A stretch of 64,000 bases of DNA from Bacillus sp. EB600 (GCF_024494385.1 NZ_JAEVLT010000007.1:124001-188000), one strand, 5' to 3'; counted from the stretch's first letter, positions 25,802 through 34,601 are shown. Numbers and translations: made by a program. Notes: generated by a model not told the origin, from the sequence alone.

Positions 25802-25816
25802 TTATAATGATTATTA
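25802..25816. promoter_or_regulatory. PerR-like box upstream of mntH
   Basis: TTATAATGATTATTA matches the PerR consensus TTATAATNATTATAA at 14 of 15 positions. The region is AT-rich, which raises the chance of a false match. Confidence 0.45.
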
Positions 25817-25835
25817 TATTACATTCAACTAAAAA

Positions 25836-25870
25836 GTTTCCTTAATCCAAAAAAAATTCCTTAATGTAAA
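25836..25870 (-). promoter_or_regulatory. Two MntR-like operators upstream of mntH
   Basis: On the minus strand TTTGGATTAAGGAAAC (25851-25836) matches the B. subtilis MntR box TTTGCCTTAAGGAAAC at 14 of 16 positions. TTTACATTAAGGAATT (25870-25855) is a second, weaker copy. Their starts are 19 bp apart, about two helical turns. A TATAAT-like -10 follows on the mntH strand. Confidence 0.6.
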
Positions 25871-25975
25871 AATATTGAGCTTGTCTAAATGTTAAACCCC
25901 TTCATTTACGTATGGTTATTATTGTCAGGGGAAATTTCCAAAGGATAGGAGATTAAAAAAGGTAAAAATAAATAA

Positions 25976-26015
25976 AATGCCAGGCTTTATCTATATTTAG
26001 ATGAAGCCTGGCATT
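25976..26015. terminator. Strong orphan hairpin
   Basis: AATGCCAGGCTT (25976-25987) and AAGCCTGGCATT (26004-26015) form a perfect 12-bp stem. A T-run follows only on the minus strand, where no gene lies upstream within 5 kb. It may be a relic of the lost 5' part of the tryptophanase locus. Confidence 0.45.
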
Positions 26016-26051
26016 CTGAAAAAAACAGTTAATCTATAAAAAGTAGAAAGG

Positions 26052-26774
26052 ATGGTTAATTTTAAATTATGTGCAGGGATCGTAAGCATAGCACTATCTG
26101 ATGTTATCTATTTCTCGGCAAGAAAACTCGGCTTTGCACGCGGCGGCGGGATCTGTACAAATAATGAAGAAGTTTATCTGAAAATGCGTCAGTATGTTAC
26201 TCTTTATGAGGGATTCCTTACCTATGGAGGGATGTCTGTCCGCGAGATGGAGGCCATTGTCGTTGGTCTGGATGAAACAATGGACGAAGATATGATCAGC
26301 CAAGGGCCGAAATTTATTTCGTATATGACGGATGAACTGTTGAAAAAAGGTGTACCTGTTGTTACACAGGAGGATTAGGCTGTCATAATTAACGCGATGG
26401 AATTTGTCGACCATCTTCCTCAAGAAGAGTATTCTGCAGGTGTACTTGCTGCAGCACTTTATATTGTGAGTGGCGTTCGTGGGATGGAAAGAGGAACACT
26501 TTCGGAACAAAGAGATGAAGATGGTAATGAAGTATTATCAAATATGGAACTTGTTCGACTTGCCTTACCACGGCGTGTCTTTACTTTATCGCAAGTTAAG
26601 TATGCTGCTGATCGAATTATTTGGCTTTATGAGAACCGCCATTTAATTGGGGGGCTAAAGTTTGTTGAAGAGCCGGAAATGTTACGATTCTTCTTTGGAA
26701 AACTAACTACAACTTCAGAGTGGCCAGCAGAATTAGTTGCGAAATTTAAAGCTGATTTCGGAGATAGTTTGTAA
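26052..26774 (+). pseudogene. tnaA: Tryptophanase / beta-eliminating lyase, 5'-truncated and interrupted
   Basis: Two stretches in one frame (to a TAG at 26376-26378, then on from 26379) encode the C-terminal half of a PLP-dependent tryptophanase-type lyase. Motifs are FSARKLGFARGGGICTN, TYGGMSVREMEAI, then SGVRGMERGTLSEQRDEDG and LVRLALPRRVFT. Around the stop the other frame reads GGLGCH, the expected sequence, so compensating indels rather than a point mutation broke the gene. The first half, with most of the PLP site, is absent. The protein would have split tryptophan to indole, pyruvate and ammonia. Confidence 0.82.
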
Positions 26775-26801
26775 TTCTATAGCTATAAAGGTAATACTAA
26801 G

Positions 26802-26842
26802 AAAAGGTCAGTCTCTATTATGTAGAGGATTGACCTTTTTTG
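26802..26842 (+). terminator. Terminator of the tryptophanase remnant
   Basis: AAAAGGTCA (26802-26810) pairs with TGACCTTTTT (26831-26840), and the arm itself supplies the T-run. Confidence 0.8.
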
Positions 26843-27057
26843 TATCAATTCACAACAATCCCAATTCAATCGTGGTGGACAAGGTACACTACCTGTTATC
26901 GCTACCTATTTCGGAATAATGATCCCCACTTATTATTTGGAAAAACGAATACTTAGGATAAAACCTAAATTAGCAGATATTCATTACCAGAATCTCTGTT
27001 AAGCCACATTAAAGACATTTCCTCCATTAAATGGACCCATATATAGGCCAAAGAGCC
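26843..27057. other. Gene-free stretch with an unassigned coding-like fragment
   Basis: Between about 26864 and 27000 the plus strand reads a 40-codon protein-like string (LPVIATYFGIMIPTYYLEKR inside it) without a start. It could be the end of a lost membrane protein. Too short to identify. Confidence 0.25.
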
Positions 27058-27086
27058 TTGACAAAAAGAATTAATACTGATAATTT
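27058..27086 (+). promoter_or_regulatory. Sigma-A promoter of the riboswitch-cycA unit
   Basis: TTGACA (27058-27063) and TAATTT (27081-27086) have a 17-bp spacer and lie about 150 nt before the glycine aptamer. Confidence 0.5.
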
Positions 27087-27237
27087 ATAATTATTATACA
27101 ATAATTTAATTAGGGATATTGTGAGAATGGATGCTTAAGTTGACTGCCCTTTTTTTAGGGCTATTCTAAGTGTTCACTCCTACAAACAAATAAATCATAA
27201 ACAGCGATGAATGCTATGGATCACACTATTGCAGAAG

Positions 27238-27316
27238 CAGTTTCTGGAGAGACCGCAAAAATTTGCGGCGCCGAAGGGTTCACAATCTCAGGCAAACGGA
27301 CAGAAGAGTAACGGAT
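27238..27316 (+). ncRNA. Glycine riboswitch (single aptamer)
   Basis: The conserved glycine-aptamer blocks appear in order: CTGGAGAGACCGC (from 27244), GCGGCGCCGAAGGG (27265-27278) and CTCAGGCAAACGGACAGAAGAG-type 3' side (27288-27309). Only one aptamer is obvious; the preceding ~40 nt could form a ghost aptamer. A terminator follows 38 nt later and a glycine/alanine permease gene lies downstream, so glycine should turn transport off or on through that terminator. Confidence 0.85.
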
Positions 27317-27346
27317 CATTTTTAAGTTATTATTCTAACGTCTATT

Positions 27347-27376
27347 GAGATTGGAGAACTCCAATCTCTTTTTTTA
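27347..27376 (+). terminator. Riboswitch-linked intrinsic terminator
   Basis: GAGATTGGAG (27347-27356) and CTCCAATCTC (27359-27368) form a tight hairpin followed by seven T. Placed between aptamer and permease, it is the likely expression platform. Confidence 0.8.
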
Positions 27377-27479
27377 TTGGTATGAATAATTAAATTCTCG
27401 TAATTTTAATCATTATTTTATAGAGTTTACGTTTATTGTCTAAAAATAATGATCAGTAACGCAGTTTTTGTTATCAATT

Positions 27480-27505
27480 GTTATAAAAATTAATATTTTT
27501 ATAAC
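27480..27505 (+). promoter_or_regulatory. AT-rich stem-loop just before the cycA ribosome site
   Basis: GTTATAAAAAT (27480-27490) pairs with ATTTTTATAAC (27495-27505) across TAAT. It ends about 15 nt before GGGGGG, the ribosome site. Its role is unknown. Confidence 0.4.
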
Positions 27506-27534
27506 TTTTATAATAAACAAGGGGGGAATGTAAC

Positions 27535-28920
27535 GTGGCACAGTTGAATAGTAAAAGGGTTCCGAATAATCAAACCGTACCGCAGCAAGAATTAAAAAGG
27601 GATCTGAAAAATCGACATGTCCAACTGATCGCGATAGGGGGTACGATTGGAACAGGGCTATTTTTAGGTTCAGGAAAAGCAATCCAATTAGCCGGTCCAT
27701 CTATAATTTTTGCCTATTTAATTATCGGGATTGCCGTGTTTTTCGTGATGAGGGCACTAGGTGAACTGCTTTTGTCAAATGCAGGCTATCAATCATTTAC
27801 AGACTTTGCTGTAGATTATGTTGGACCATGGGCAGGGTATGTAACTGGGTGGACATATTGGTTTTGTTGGATTATGACAGCAATGGCTGATATTATTGCT
27901 GTTGGTGTATATGTACGCTATTGGTTCGATATTCCACAGTGGATACCTGCATTAGTTGGTTTAGTTCTTCTATTGGGGCTTAATTTACTGACAGTCAAGT
28001 TATTTGGAGAATTAGAGTTTTGGTTTGCCTTAATAAAAATCATAACGATTCTTGCTTTAATCGCTTTAGGGGTTATTTTGCTAATCATGGGATTCAAAAC
28101 AGATGCAGGTGCTGTTTCTGTGAAAAATCTCTGGACACATGGCGGTCTGTTTCCAAATGGGATCTCTGGGTTCTTACTTTCCTTTCAAATGGTCGTATTC
28201 GCATTTGTTGGAGTTGAATTAGTTGGTGTATCGGCAGCGGAAACATCTGATCCAAAAAAGAACATACCGTCTGCGATTAATAAAATTCCTTTGAGAGTTC
28301 TGTTTTTCTATGTAGGAGCACTTTTTATCCTTTTATGCATTAATCCCTGGAATCAATTGAATGCATCTACCAGTCCCTTTGTAAGGACATTTAGCTTAGT
28401 TGGTATTCCAATTGCAGCAGGAATTATTAATTTTGTTGTCTTAACATCTGCAGCTTCGGCATGTAATAGTGGTTTGTTTTCAACAAGTAGAATATTATAT
28501 AATTTAGGCAGTCATAATGAAGGACCGGCTAAATTTGCTAAATTAAATAAAAATAATGTCCCTGGCAACGCTTTGGTTACATCAGCAATTGTCCTTTCTA
28601 TGGGAGCACTTTTGAGTAAACTCATTCCGGAACAAGCTTTTGGAATTGTAACAACCATTAGTGCAATTTGTTTTATTTGGGTTTGGAGTATTATCTTAAT
28701 CTCTCATATTCGCTACACGAAATCACGTCCAGACTTACGGAAGACGTCAACTTTTAAAGCACCACTCACACCATTTATTAACTATGCTATTCTGGCATTC
28801 TTTGTATTTATTTTAATCGTTATGGGAGTCGCTGAGGCAACCCGTACAGCTTTGTTAATGACGCCACTATGGTTTGTACTATTATTCATATTGTATGCAT
28901 TTAGAAGCAGAAAAATATAA
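27535..28920 (+). CDS. cycA: D-serine/D-alanine/glycine-type amino acid permease
   Basis: This 461-aa APC-superfamily (AAT family) proton symporter has 12 predicted helices. The family start RHVQLIAIGGTIGTGLFLGSG near 28-48, then AGPSIIFAYLIIG, GWTYWFCWIMTAMAD and VLTSAASACNSGLFSTSR follow E. coli CycA closely as I recall it. The start is GTG 27535 after GGGGGG. The glycine riboswitch upstream strongly supports glycine (and D-Ala/D-Ser) as substrates. Confidence 0.85.
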   Translation: MAQLNSKRVPNNQTVPQQELKRDLKNRHVQLIAIGGTIGTGLFLGSGKAIQLAGPSIIFAYLIIGIAVFFVMRALGELLLSNAGYQSFTDFAVDYVGPWAGYVTGWTYWFCWIMTAMADIIAVGVYVRYWFDIPQWIPALVGLVLLLGLNLLTVKLFGELEFWFALIKIITILALIALGVILLIMGFKTDAGAVSVKNLWTHGGLFPNGISGFLLSFQMVVFAFVGVELVGVSAAETSDPKKNIPSAINKIPLRVLFFYVGALFILLCINPWNQLNASTSPFVRTFSLVGIPIAAGIINFVVLTSAASACNSGLFSTSRILYNLGSHNEGPAKFAKLNKNNVPGNALVTSAIVLSMGALLSKLIPEQAFGIVTTISAICFIWVWSIILISHIRYTKSRPDLRKTSTFKAPLTPFINYAILAFFVFILIVMGVAEATRTALLMTPLWFVLLFILYAFRSRKI

Positions 28921-28971
28921 AATAGATTTGAATACTACTATTTTATGAATGAAAAAGGATGAATAATAGAA

Positions 28972-29745
28972 ATGAAAAAGAATATTCAACTTATATGGGA
29001 CTTTGATGACACGATTGTCCAAACATATGTAGAATTTGAAAAAACGAACCAGCAAGCGGCGGAAATCATCGCTAGAGATGTATATGGTGAAATTAGAAAT
29101 GTACAAGAGATAAAATCGTATCAACGTAAAATAGATGTTGAAATGATCTCTTCATATGGATTTGTTCCAGAACGGTTTTTAATAGGATGGTTAGATACGT
29201 ATGATCATTTTTTGGAAGAAAACAGAAAAGTAGAAAATCTATCTACGAAAGATGAGATACAAAAGACTGTGAAGGATGTATATCTTCGTAAATATCATAA
29301 TGTACCAGGAGCCATTTCTGTTTTAAAACAGCTAAAATTAGAAGGGTATTCGAGCATGATTCTAACTGCAGGGGTAGATCGGATTCAAAAACGAAAGATC
29401 GTTGAATCAGGTGCTAATCATTATGTTGATCACGTTTACGTATATCCACAGAAAACGCCTGATACATTAAAAGAAATCATCAGACGCCACCCTGCATCGG
29501 ACTATGTGATGATTGGAAATAGTTTGAAATCAGACATTTATCCGGCTTTAGCAAATGATGTGTGGGGATTTCACTATGAACAAGAAACATGGGAAGCAGA
29601 TCATTATGAAATAGATACAAAAAATAAAAAATATGTATCTGTGAGTTCTATCTCACAAATTCCAAATGAATTACAAATACATGTAAAAATTGGTCAGTCT
29701 GAAATTAGTCAACCTTTTAAAGTGGGCTCAGCAGGTCTGTTGTAA
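28972..29745 (+). CDS. HAD-superfamily hydrolase
   Basis: This 257-aa haloacid-dehalogenase-type phosphohydrolase has the nucleophile motif DFDDT near residue 11, motif II ILTAG, a motif III lysine in the KRKIVESG region and motif IV GNSLKSDIYPA. The cap is a helical C1 insertion (residues ~20-100). The substrate is unknown. It starts 51 nt after cycA and ends before a terminator, so it may be expressed from the riboswitch transcript. Confidence 0.8.
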   Translation: MKKNIQLIWDFDDTIVQTYVEFEKTNQQAAEIIARDVYGEIRNVQEIKSYQRKIDVEMISSYGFVPERFLIGWLDTYDHFLEENRKVENLSTKDEIQKTVKDVYLRKYHNVPGAISVLKQLKLEGYSSMILTAGVDRIQKRKIVESGANHYVDHVYVYPQKTPDTLKEIIRRHPASDYVMIGNSLKSDIYPALANDVWGFHYEQETWEADHYEIDTKNKKYVSVSSISQIPNELQIHVKIGQSEISQPFKVGSAGLL

Positions 29746-29811
29746 AACTTTTTCATTAAAATTAGGTGTTAAGTATAGGTACAATTTAATCCACAAAAAT
29801 TGGATAGCAAT

Positions 29812-29858
29812 AAAAGGACTTCTTTTAACGTTTGTTGTTACTAGAAGTCTTTTTATTT
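29812..29858 (+). terminator. Terminator after the HAD gene
   Basis: AAAAGGACTTCT (29812-29823) faces AGAAGTCTTTTT (29843-29854), followed by ATTTTG. Confidence 0.7.
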
Positions 29859-30023
29859 TGTTCGAATTTTAGAAAGATATCCGCTGCCTTCAGCATATGC
29901 TGTACTTGATGTAACTTTCTTCGTAACAATTGGATATGTTCAAATGAATCATGAAATCCAATGAATACTTTGTGTGTACCAAACAAAAACTAAAGCAAAA
30001 ATCGAATCGAGGAGATTTTTTTA

Positions 30024-31034
30024 ATGGAAACGAGTCAACCATATACTGAAAAATTAACATCTGCTGAAATGGGCAAACTTTGGGCAACTTATGTAGGAAA
30101 TACGCTGGCCATATGTGTACTTCGTTATTATCTTCAGCATATTAATGACGAGGATATCAAAAAAGTTGTCGGAAAAGCCTTAAATTTATCTGAGTCGCTT
30201 GTGGAAAAAATTAAAGAAATATTTAGTAAAGAAAACTTTCCGATACCAATGGGGTTTACGGATGACGATGTGAACTTAGACGCTCCAAGGTTATTTTCTG
30301 ATGAATTTTATCTTCATTACTTGAATTATACGAGTAAAGCAGGGATGAGTATTTATTCCATTGCCATACCGATCATGACAAGAGGAGACATAAGAGATTT
30401 TTATATCAATTCTCTTACCTCCACAGTTAGGTTAATAACTGAGGTAAATGAATTATTGATGGCAAAAGGCTTTTATGTTAAACCCCCACAAATCCCAACA
30501 CCAGATAAGGTTGATTTTATAAAAAAACAAAACTATCTAAATGGTTTCTTGGGAGATATTAGACCCCTGCATGCATTAGAGATTGCCCATCTTCATGATA
30601 ATATCGAAAATAATGTAACAAGCAAAGCATTACTAATTGGTTTTAGCCAAGTGGCGAAAAATGAAACTATTCGGGAATTTTTTATACGAGGAAAAGAGAT
30701 GACAAACAAACATATAGAAAGTAGTGCTCAACAGCTCCACAAGGAAAATTTGCCATCTCCTCCACTGTTGGATCATTTAGTAAGTGACTCCACCTTTTCA
30801 CCTTTTTCAGATAAATTAATGTTAGCCCATAAAATCGAGATGTTTTCAATGAAAATAAGAACCGCGGGAAACGGAGCATCTCTTAGCGGAAGAAGAGATT
30901 TAAGTGGAATGTATGCGAAATTTATAGCGGATATCGGGTTATATGTTCAGGATGGGGCCAAAATTATGATTGATCAAGGTTGGATGGAACAACCACCAAA
31001 AGCCATTGACCGAGATGACTTAGCTTCAAAATAA
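30024..31034 (+). CDS. DUF3231 family protein
   Basis: This 336-aa protein is built from two similar helical halves (about 1-165 and 170-336), each beginning near an L(T)S/H..E and containing MTRGDIRDFY or KNETIREFFIRGKE-type segments. This layout matches DUF3231, a ferritin-like fold family common in spore-forming Bacillaceae and related to coat-associated proteins. Function is not established. GAGGAG lies before the ATG. It is transcribed alone. Confidence 0.75.
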   Translation: METSQPYTEKLTSAEMGKLWATYVGNTLAICVLRYYLQHINDEDIKKVVGKALNLSESLVEKIKEIFSKENFPIPMGFTDDDVNLDAPRLFSDEFYLHYLNYTSKAGMSIYSIAIPIMTRGDIRDFYINSLTSTVRLITEVNELLMAKGFYVKPPQIPTPDKVDFIKKQNYLNGFLGDIRPLHALEIAHLHDNIENNVTSKALLIGFSQVAKNETIREFFIRGKEMTNKHIESSAQQLHKENLPSPPLLDHLVSDSTFSPFSDKLMLAHKIEMFSMKIRTAGNGASLSGRRDLSGMYAKFIADIGLYVQDGAKIMIDQGWMEQPPKAIDRDDLASK

Positions 31035-31103
31035 ACTGAAAAAGAAAAAACCTAATCACTTAGAATTAGAGTGAGTATAAGGAGAAAGTTATGACTTATA
31101 CAT

Positions 31104-31134
31104 AAAAAAGGAGTATCATTTCTGATACTCTTCC
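31104..31134 (-). terminator. Terminator of the YppF-like gene
   Basis: GAGTATCA (31111-31118) and TGATACTC (31123-31130) form a perfect stem; on the minus strand it continues into CTTTTTTATG. Confidence 0.75.
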
Positions 31135-31135
31135 T

Positions 31136-31363
31136 TTAACATGGCAAGTCAAATTCAAAATTAAACAGTTTTGTTTTGATGAAAAATTCACTTGGTTTTT
31201 CTGCTTTTAGGTTATTCAATTCGAAAAAAAGTTCTTTATATTCAGTAATAGATACTTCCCCATTAATATAACATTTTTGAAGATAATCAAGTAATTCATT
31301 TACATGTGATGGTGTATAATTTTTTACATTTGTAAAATGATGTATTAATTCTTCTACTAACAT
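31136..31363 (-). CDS. YppF-like small protein
   Basis: This 75-aa protein resembles Bacillus YppF: an N-terminal helix, then YTPSHVNELLDYLQKCYINGEVSITEYKELFFELN, split here only by my reading. The conserved core is NELLDxxQKxYIxGExSIxEY. ATG 31363 (7 nt after AAGGGGTG) is preferred over GTG 31372. Function unknown. A terminator follows directly. Confidence 0.7.
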   Translation of the reverse strand: MLVEELIHHFTNVKNYTPSHVNELLDYLQKCYINGEVSITEYKELFFELNNLKAEKPSEFFIKTKLFNFEFDLPC

Positions 31364-31599
31364 CGTATTCACCCCTTCACTGATACTTTTTGAATCGTAT
31401 GCGCTTTCATATAGTGTAGCACATAAATGGTTTTTTCCATATTGTTCGAAAATTCAAACTAACGACAATTTTCGGCGAAATTTATAAGTTCAGTACTTTA
31501 TTTCTACAATATTATCGTAATAGGTAAACGAAATTGAATTAGTCTTCTATCTGGGGTCGTTATTTGTTTGGATTTTGTATGTCTAATGAGCGTTTGAGC

Positions 31600-31635
31600 T
31601 GCAATAAAGAGGGCAAGCCCTGAGTAGAGCTTGCC
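31600..31635 (-). terminator. Terminator of the His-rich small protein gene
   Basis: GGCAAGC (31612-31618) and GCTTGCC (31629-31635) form a stem, followed on the minus strand by CTCTTTATTG. Confidence 0.6.
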
Positions 31636-31652
31636 TTGGTTGCTTTTTATCA

Positions 31653-31958
31653 TTATTGGTTCTGATTAGGTACATTATGTTGCATATTGCCATTATTATG
31701 GCCACCATGTTGAATTTGATGATTAAATCGATTCCCGTGGTGTCCACCTCCATGAAATACACTGAAATGGCTTGCAGACAATCCGATTAAGAGTCCAACA
31801 ATGAAAGTTATGATCGGATAAAGAAACCTTCTATATGACTTCCTGAGAGGTGAAGAATTCAATTCTTGAGCTAATTCAGCTTTTATTTCAGCTTTCATTT
31901 CTTTTTTGAATTCATTTTTGATTTCATCGTTTTGTTCGTTATTTGTTTGTTCTGACAC
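31653..31958 (-). CDS. Small membrane protein with a His/Asn-rich tail
   Basis: This 101-aa protein has three parts. An acidic/basic helical N-terminus (EIKNEFKKEMKAEIKAELAQ) is followed by one membrane helix near 46-62 (LYPIITFIVGLLIGLSA). The outer tail (FHGGGHHGNRFNHQIQHGGH and on) is rich in His, Gly and Asn. The positive flank RKSYRRF on the N-terminal side predicts an inside N-terminus and a tail facing outward. The tail could bind metal, which is inference. No family recognised. AAAGGATT precedes the start. Confidence 0.65.
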   Translation of the reverse strand: MSEQTNNEQNDEIKNEFKKEMKAEIKAELAQELNSSPLRKSYRRFLYPIITFIVGLLIGLSASHFSVFHGGGHHGNRFNHQIQHGGHNNGNMQHNVPNQNQ

Positions 31959-32086
31959 TTCGTATCAATCCTTTCAGTAGAACCTGTTTACTGAATATAT
32001 ATGGACGATCCTCGAATAATAAACATTAATTTTTTATGAACAATTAAAGAAAATTCTGAGTGAGTGCTTAACAAACTGCAACGGAG

Positions 32087-32128
32087 AAAAACTCCTTTTA
32101 CTTTATGAAGAAGAAGCAAAAGGAGTTT
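32087..32128 (-). terminator. Terminator of the Cof-type phosphatase gene
   Basis: AAACTCCTTTT (32089-32099) and AAAAGGAGTTT (32118-32128) form an 11-bp stem; on the minus strand TTTTTCTCC follows. It lies about 100 nt after the stop. Confidence 0.6.
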
Positions 32129-32226
32129 GTTAGAGGAATTCTATACGTTGCGCAAGGGAATCTACGCAATTGCCAAGGGATGTACATGCTCCTAAGAAGA
32201 TTCTACATGCTCGTCCATCATTTTTG

Positions 32227-33024
32227 TTAGATGTTTAATAAATGTCTGACAGCGTAGGCAAACCCATCTTTATCATTCGTCTTGGTGATAGTATCTGCTT
32301 CCTGCTGAATAGAGAAAGGGGCGTTGCCCATTGCAACGGAGGTGGTCGCCACTTTGAACTGAGCGAGGTCATTCCCTCCGTCTCCAAATGCAAAGATTTC
32401 ATCAAAATCAAGATTTACCAGTTGCTGGTAACATAGCAAAGCCGTTCCTTTATTCGCTTCAATAGATGTAAACTCAACATTGTTAGGATGCGAAGAAGCC
32501 ATTGATATTTCAAATTTTCCCTCGATTGCCCGTTTGGCTAGATCAATTTTTTCAAGTTGATCCTTGCGTGAGACAGCCATGACCTTGTAAATTTTGAGAT
32601 TATCGTTTTCAAACATTTGATTGTAATCATAATTATGAAAAACACGTTCAATCTCTTCATCACTTTTATCTTGAATCATTGGATTTCTGCATGGAAAGCC
32701 GCCTTGATTAGTATATACCATAATCCATAATCCGATTTCCTTTAAAATAGGAAACAACTCTTTGTAGATTGAAGTAGATAAAGAGGCTTCATAAAGGACA
32801 TCCCTTGTGTTCGAGTATAAAACGGTCCCATTTATACAAATAATGGGCGTTTCTATTTTTTTTAGTGCTTCAAATTTGATTACATCTTCAAAGGCCCTAC
32901 CCGTGTTAATAATAATGCTGTGACCTTGTTCTTGCAGATACTGAAGAACCTTGAAATTTTCTTGAGATATTTCATGCTGTGTGTTTAATAGCGTTCCGTC
33001 TAAATCAATTGAAAAGCATTTCAT
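32227..33024 (-). CDS. Cof-type HAD-IIB phosphatase
   Basis: This 265-aa Cof/YidA-type hydrolase dephosphorylates sugar phosphates, pyridoxal phosphate or similar small molecules. Motif I is DLDGTLLN at the N-terminus, motif II NTGR, and motif III/IV are the late lysine and FGDGGNDLAQF. ATG 33024 is chosen over 33048 because AAGAAGGGA sits 6 nt upstream and the protein then begins MKCFSIDLDGTLLN as usual. The substrate is unknown. Confidence 0.87.
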   Translation of the reverse strand: MKCFSIDLDGTLLNTQHEISQENFKVLQYLQEQGHSIIINTGRAFEDVIKFEALKKIETPIICINGTVLYSNTRDVLYEASLSTSIYKELFPILKEIGLWIMVYTNQGGFPCRNPMIQDKSDEEIERVFHNYDYNQMFENDNLKIYKVMAVSRKDQLEKIDLAKRAIEGKFEISMASSHPNNVEFTSIEANKGTALLCYQQLVNLDFDEIFAFGDGGNDLAQFKVATTSVAMGNAPFSIQQEADTITKTNDKDGFAYAVRHLLNI

Positions 33025-33138
33025 ACTTATTCCCTTCTTTTTATCCATAATGCCTACTATATCAAATAGTAAGATAAGAAAAAAACTATATTAATTAAAT
33101 TACAAATTGTAGGTGAGAGAACTAGTCCTTCTTGGACA

Positions 33139-33185
33139 AAAAAGCACCAGGTCTCATCTAATTACTAGATGGGACTTGGTGCTTT
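33139..33185 (-). terminator. Terminator of the MFS gene
   Basis: A long near-perfect hairpin (AAAGCACCAGGTCTCATCT against AGATGGGACTTGGTGCTTT) is followed on the minus strand by TTTTTTGTCC. Confidence 0.85.
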
Positions 33186-33224
33186 GGTGCTTTGCATAAA
33201 GAGAGGGTCAAGAACCCTGCACTG

Positions 33225-34601
33225 CTATTCGATGGCTGCTGCTACTTCACTTGTGACGAGTGAATCTTCAGTTGAATTGTGTTTATTAGCTTCTACGGCA
33301 ACAGCTGAATGTTTATCTGCAATCAATGATAGCGCAATCGCTGCTACAATACCAGTTATGGCAAATACCATGAAATTCATGAAGTTCTGTAAACCAAGTG
33401 TTAATAAAAATCCTCCCAAAATTGGACCAATCATACCGCCCAATCTTCCGATACCCGATGCAACACCTAAACCTGTTGATCTCATTTGGGCAGGATAGTA
33501 GGCTGTAACATAAGCCTGAATAAGCACCTGAGACCCAGTTGTAGCAGCCCCTGCAATCGCTACTAATACGAAAATCACGATTGTATTTCCGCCAAATCCC
33601 AGCAACGATAAAGCAATTGCACCTGCAATATATGATGGGATCAGCACCCTTTTAGAACCATATTTCTCACAGAGTTGGCTGAGAGAAAGAATACCGATAA
33701 CGGCTCCACCTTGAAGCGCAATAAGGAAAGTTAAACTTGAATTCAGTCCATATCCAGCGTTGATCATTAACTTTGGAAGCCATGTGTTTAAACCATACAC
33801 CATCAATAAGGCACAGAAAAAGGCAACCCAAAACATTACGGTACTTAAAGCACGATTCTCTTTGAACAAACCAACAATTGGTGCTTTCGTTTCCGATAGT
33901 TTTACTTCTTCAATCTCATCATCTTGATTAAAAGTTAATCCAGGATTAATTTTTGAAAGTGTCGCGAATAGTTTTTCCTTTTTGCCAGTTCTAATGAGGT
34001 AGCTAGATGATTCCGGCAGTTGCTTTAACAAGAAAGGTAGTGCTAAAAGTGGACTTCCTGCAACAAAGAAAACAGATGCCCAGCCGAAATGCGAGATTAA
34101 CAGAACACCAAATGTTGGTGCAAGTGCTCCCCCGACAGCAAAACTAACTAGCGTAATAGACACTAATCTAATTCTCATCGATTTAGGAGCATAATCCATT
34201 ACTAAAGCGGCAATGTTTGGCATAATACCTCCAAGTCCTAATCCCGCTAGAAAGCGGAAGGCAGAGAAGGCAGTTACTGATTCAGCAAAGCCACATAAGA
34301 ACGTAAATAAGCTGAATAATAATATGTTTATCATAATAACTTTCTTTCTTCCAATACGGTCAGCTAGTATACCAAATATGATTGCACCAAACATCATTCC
34401 AAAAAGTCCATAGCTACCCATTGTTCCTGCTGCAACAGGATTGAGATGCCATTGCTCCATCAGGATCGGTACAACTGTCCCGTAGACGGACAAGTCGTAT
34501 CCATCAAACAAAATAATCATGAAGCTCCAAATGAACAGAGCTAAATGAAAACGATTAAACTTACTTTCACTAATAATACTAGCTGGATTTACTTTTGCCA
34601 T
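33225..34601 (-). CDS. MFS transporter, aromatic acid:H+ symporter type
   Basis: This 458-aa, 12-helix major facilitator has the AAHS-family signature FDGYDLSVYGTVVPIL in helix 1 and GILADRIGRKKVI between helices 2 and 3. The family (PcaK, BenK, MhpT) imports benzoate, hydroxybenzoates, vanillate or similar acids. A long soluble loop near 215-240 splits the two halves. The start ATG follows GGGGAG. An extradiol dioxygenase lies 18 kb away (52734), but nothing links them directly. Confidence 0.85.
   Translation of the reverse strand: MAKVNPASIISESKFNRFHLALFIWSFMIILFDGYDLSVYGTVVPILMEQWHLNPVAAGTMGSYGLFGMMFGAIIFGILADRIGRKKVIMINILLFSLFTFLCGFAESVTAFSAFRFLAGLGLGGIMPNIAALVMDYAPKSMRIRLVSITLVSFAVGGALAPTFGVLLISHFGWASVFFVAGSPLLALPFLLKQLPESSSYLIRTGKKEKLFATLSKINPGLTFNQDDEIEEVKLSETKAPIVGLFKENRALSTVMFWVAFFCALLMVYGLNTWLPKLMINAGYGLNSSLTFLIALQGGAVIGILSLSQLCEKYGSKRVLIPSYIAGAIALSLLGFGGNTIVIFVLVAIAGAATTGSQVLIQAYVTAYYPAQMRSTGLGVASGIGRLGGMIGPILGGFLLTLGLQNFMNFMVFAITGIVAAIALSLIADKHSAVAVEANKHNSTEDSLVTSEVAAAIE

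Noticed and set aside
25803..25821. Fur box upstream of mntH
   Set aside because: The same bases fit PerR better (14 of 15), and the AT-rich context weakens any Fur claim.
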